From Treponema zioleckii (GTDB lineage: Bacteria; Spirochaetota; Spirochaetia; Treponematales; Treponemataceae): DNA of 44,278 nt. A program made the translations under genes and the position numbers. Numbering within the stretch: position 1 is the stretch's first letter; each line of letters opens with the position of its first letter. Positions 43,219 to 44,278 of this stretch are shown piece after piece. The notes under the pieces are model-generated. The model was not told where the DNA came from, made no database searches, and worked only from the letters and a program-made list of their open reading frames with translations. The stretch covers positions 1-44,278 of the forward strand of contig NZ_JPUF01000033.1 in assembly GCF_014737315.1 (NCBI RefSeq), read 5' to 3'.

Positions 43219-44096
43219 TGGAAAAAATAAACCGTATTTCTGTGCGCAACTACATAGAAGAATCCGAATTCGGTGAAGAAAGTTCTTTTGTTACTTTGCC
43301 GTTCTATTTTGATGGCAAACCGATAGAATCCGCAGGCTGGGGAATGACTCTGCTTTCTGCGGGTTCTATGCGCTTCCGCTGGAATGAGATTAACGAACGC
43401 CGTGCAAAATTCCTTGAAGAATTGGAAAGTGATTTTTTTTATTCTGACTCTTGCAAAAAGGCTTTTGTTCCTCTCGAACTGATTCATTCAAAAATCGTTT
43501 ATGATATAAATGCGGCTAGCGACACAAAAAATAAGACTGGCGACGGTATGATAACTAAAAATAGGTTTTTGATTCCCGTCGTGACCGTTGCTGATTGTAT
43601 GCCGCTTTTTTTGTATGACCGAGAAACTGGTGTATTTGGTGCCTTCCATTCTGGATGGAAGGGGACTGGAATTATTGGCGAGGGAATTAAGCTTGCTGGC
43701 GAAAAATACGGCTCAAAGCCAGAGAATATTTGTGTTGCGATTGGCCCTCATATTGGTGATTGTTGCTATAAAATCGATGAAAGTCGGGCTGAGTATTTTA
43801 CAGAAAATTTTGGTGAATTGTGTGTAAAAAAATCTGCTGCCCCTGATAAGCGAAATCCTGAATTAAAATATGACTTGTCTTTGACCGAGGCGAATTTGTT
43901 TGTTCTAAAAAAATCAGGCATTCCGAATGAAAATATTGTTGTGGCCGAGGATTGCACTTGTTGTACGACTTTTAAGAATAATAAAAACGTGTTCGGAAGT
44001 TTTAGAAGACAAGCCGCATTTTTGCCGGCAGAAATAAGTGCCGACGAACGTTCCCGAAGCATGACAGTTCAAGCCGCATTTGCCTTCAGAAGATAA
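43218..44096 (+). CDS. pgeF: Peptidoglycan editing factor / laccase-domain protein (YfiH family)
   Basis: Cytosolic protein of the YfiH/PgeF (LACC1-like) family, 292 aa. In E. coli PgeF keeps wrong residues out of cell-wall precursors; related proteins act on purine nucleosides. The three zinc-binding residues are visible: His90 in ELIHSKIV, Cys127 in TVADCMPLFLYD and His144 in AFHSGWKGT. AIGPHIGDCCYKID and DCTCCTTF...GSFRRQAAF are further family segments. The N-terminal 60 residues are a little longer than in E. coli. It begins inside the stop codon of the preceding gene and has no ribosome site of its own. No clear terminator follows. Confidence 0.92.
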   Translation: MEKINRISVRNYIEESEFGEESSFVTLPFYFDGKPIESAGWGMTLLSAGSMRFRWNEINERRAKFLEELESDFFYSDSCKKAFVPLELIHSKIVYDINAASDTKNKTGDGMITKNRFLIPVVTVADCMPLFLYDRETGVFGAFHSGWKGTGIIGEGIKLAGEKYGSKPENICVAIGPHIGDCCYKIDESRAEYFTENFGELCVKKSAAPDKRNPELKYDLSLTEANLFVLKKSGIPNENIVVAEDCTCCTTFKNNKNVFGSFRRQAAFLPAEISADERSRSMTVQAAFAFRR

Positions 44097-44157
44097 TAAA
44101 AAGTTGTGGAAACTGCAGTTGTCTGCCAGCTATCTAGTAAGACTAAAAATAAAATAA

Positions 44158-44278
44158 TGAGGTGGCGAGTCTCCTGCAAGTTAATTCGTCACCCAAAATT
44201 GTCCGCGACGAGTGCGAAGCTCTTGTAAGTTGCCCCCACCCAAGCGCGAGTTTTCGTAAGAAAACTTGCGGGAAACGC
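44158..44278. repeat. Second copy of the structured GC-rich element (cut by the window end)
   Basis: CTTGTAAGTTGCCCCCACCC and CCTGCAAGTTAATTCG are variants of the modules seen at 11744-12080. GCGAGTTTTC (44246-44255), loop GTAA, GAAAACTTGC (44260-44269) is the same terminal hairpin as at 12045, followed by the same GGGAAACGC tail. The arms differ in sequence but still pair, as expected if the structure is kept by selection or by copying of the element. Confidence 0.6.

Overview
The window looks like a spirochaete chromosome, most likely a gut- or rumen-type Treponema. The reasons are a long protein resembling a spirochaete-only family next to pgeF, many lipoproteins with loose lipoboxes, an OppA-F system with duplicated oppA, TrpG-TrpD and TrpC-TrpF fusions, and short dispersed repeats ending in ...CAGCATGAC. 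A complete trp operon argues against the host-dependent pathogenic treponemes. The genus call is inference from gene content; no rRNA or tRNA gene was found.

Layout. 1-365: short-repeat array. 366-1058 (-): MgtC-family protein. 1611-4314: pyruvate phosphate dikinase, split by a one-base shift in an A7 run. 4566-11689: trp operon E-GD-CF-B-A behind a promoter carrying two matching palindromes exactly 50 bp apart; structured GC-rich elements sit in two gaps of the operon and another follows it. 12220-17145: binding-protein ABC importer (lipoprotein, fused double permease, ATPase with a large insertion). 17573-23153: a beta-propeller/barrel-like surface protein and two lipoproteins sharing a module, separated by tandem repeats. 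23469-26129: an AT-rich island of toxin C-terminal fragments, each followed by a small immunity-like gene, ending in a broken DUF4291 gene. 26220-29358: tripartite tricarboxylate-type transporter tctCBA. 29516-36995: oligopeptide importer oppA1-oppA2-oppBCDF. 37141-39922 (-): free methionine sulfoxide reductase and a chemotaxis receptor. 40269-41363: leuB. 41500-44096: the spirochaete-type hypothetical gene and pgeF, overlapping by one base. 44158-44278: a second copy of the structured element found after trpA.

How the genes work together. PPDK links pyruvate and PEP; the trp genes carry chorismate to tryptophan; leuB serves leucine synthesis but stands apart from other leu genes. Three importers share one plan: the binding-protein gene comes first and an intrinsic terminator or hairpin precedes the membrane genes, which should give excess binding protein.

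The most unusual part is the toxin-fragment island. At least four C-terminal remnants each stop within a few bases of, or overlapping, the start of a small gene. This is the toxin-tip/immunity arrangement of polymorphic toxins (Rhs, CDI and similar), but no parent toxin lies in the window. Three reading frames here (ppdK, one immunity gene, the propeller protein) are each restored by removing one base, twice from an A run and once probably from a T run. That points to homopolymer errors in the assembly or to slippage.
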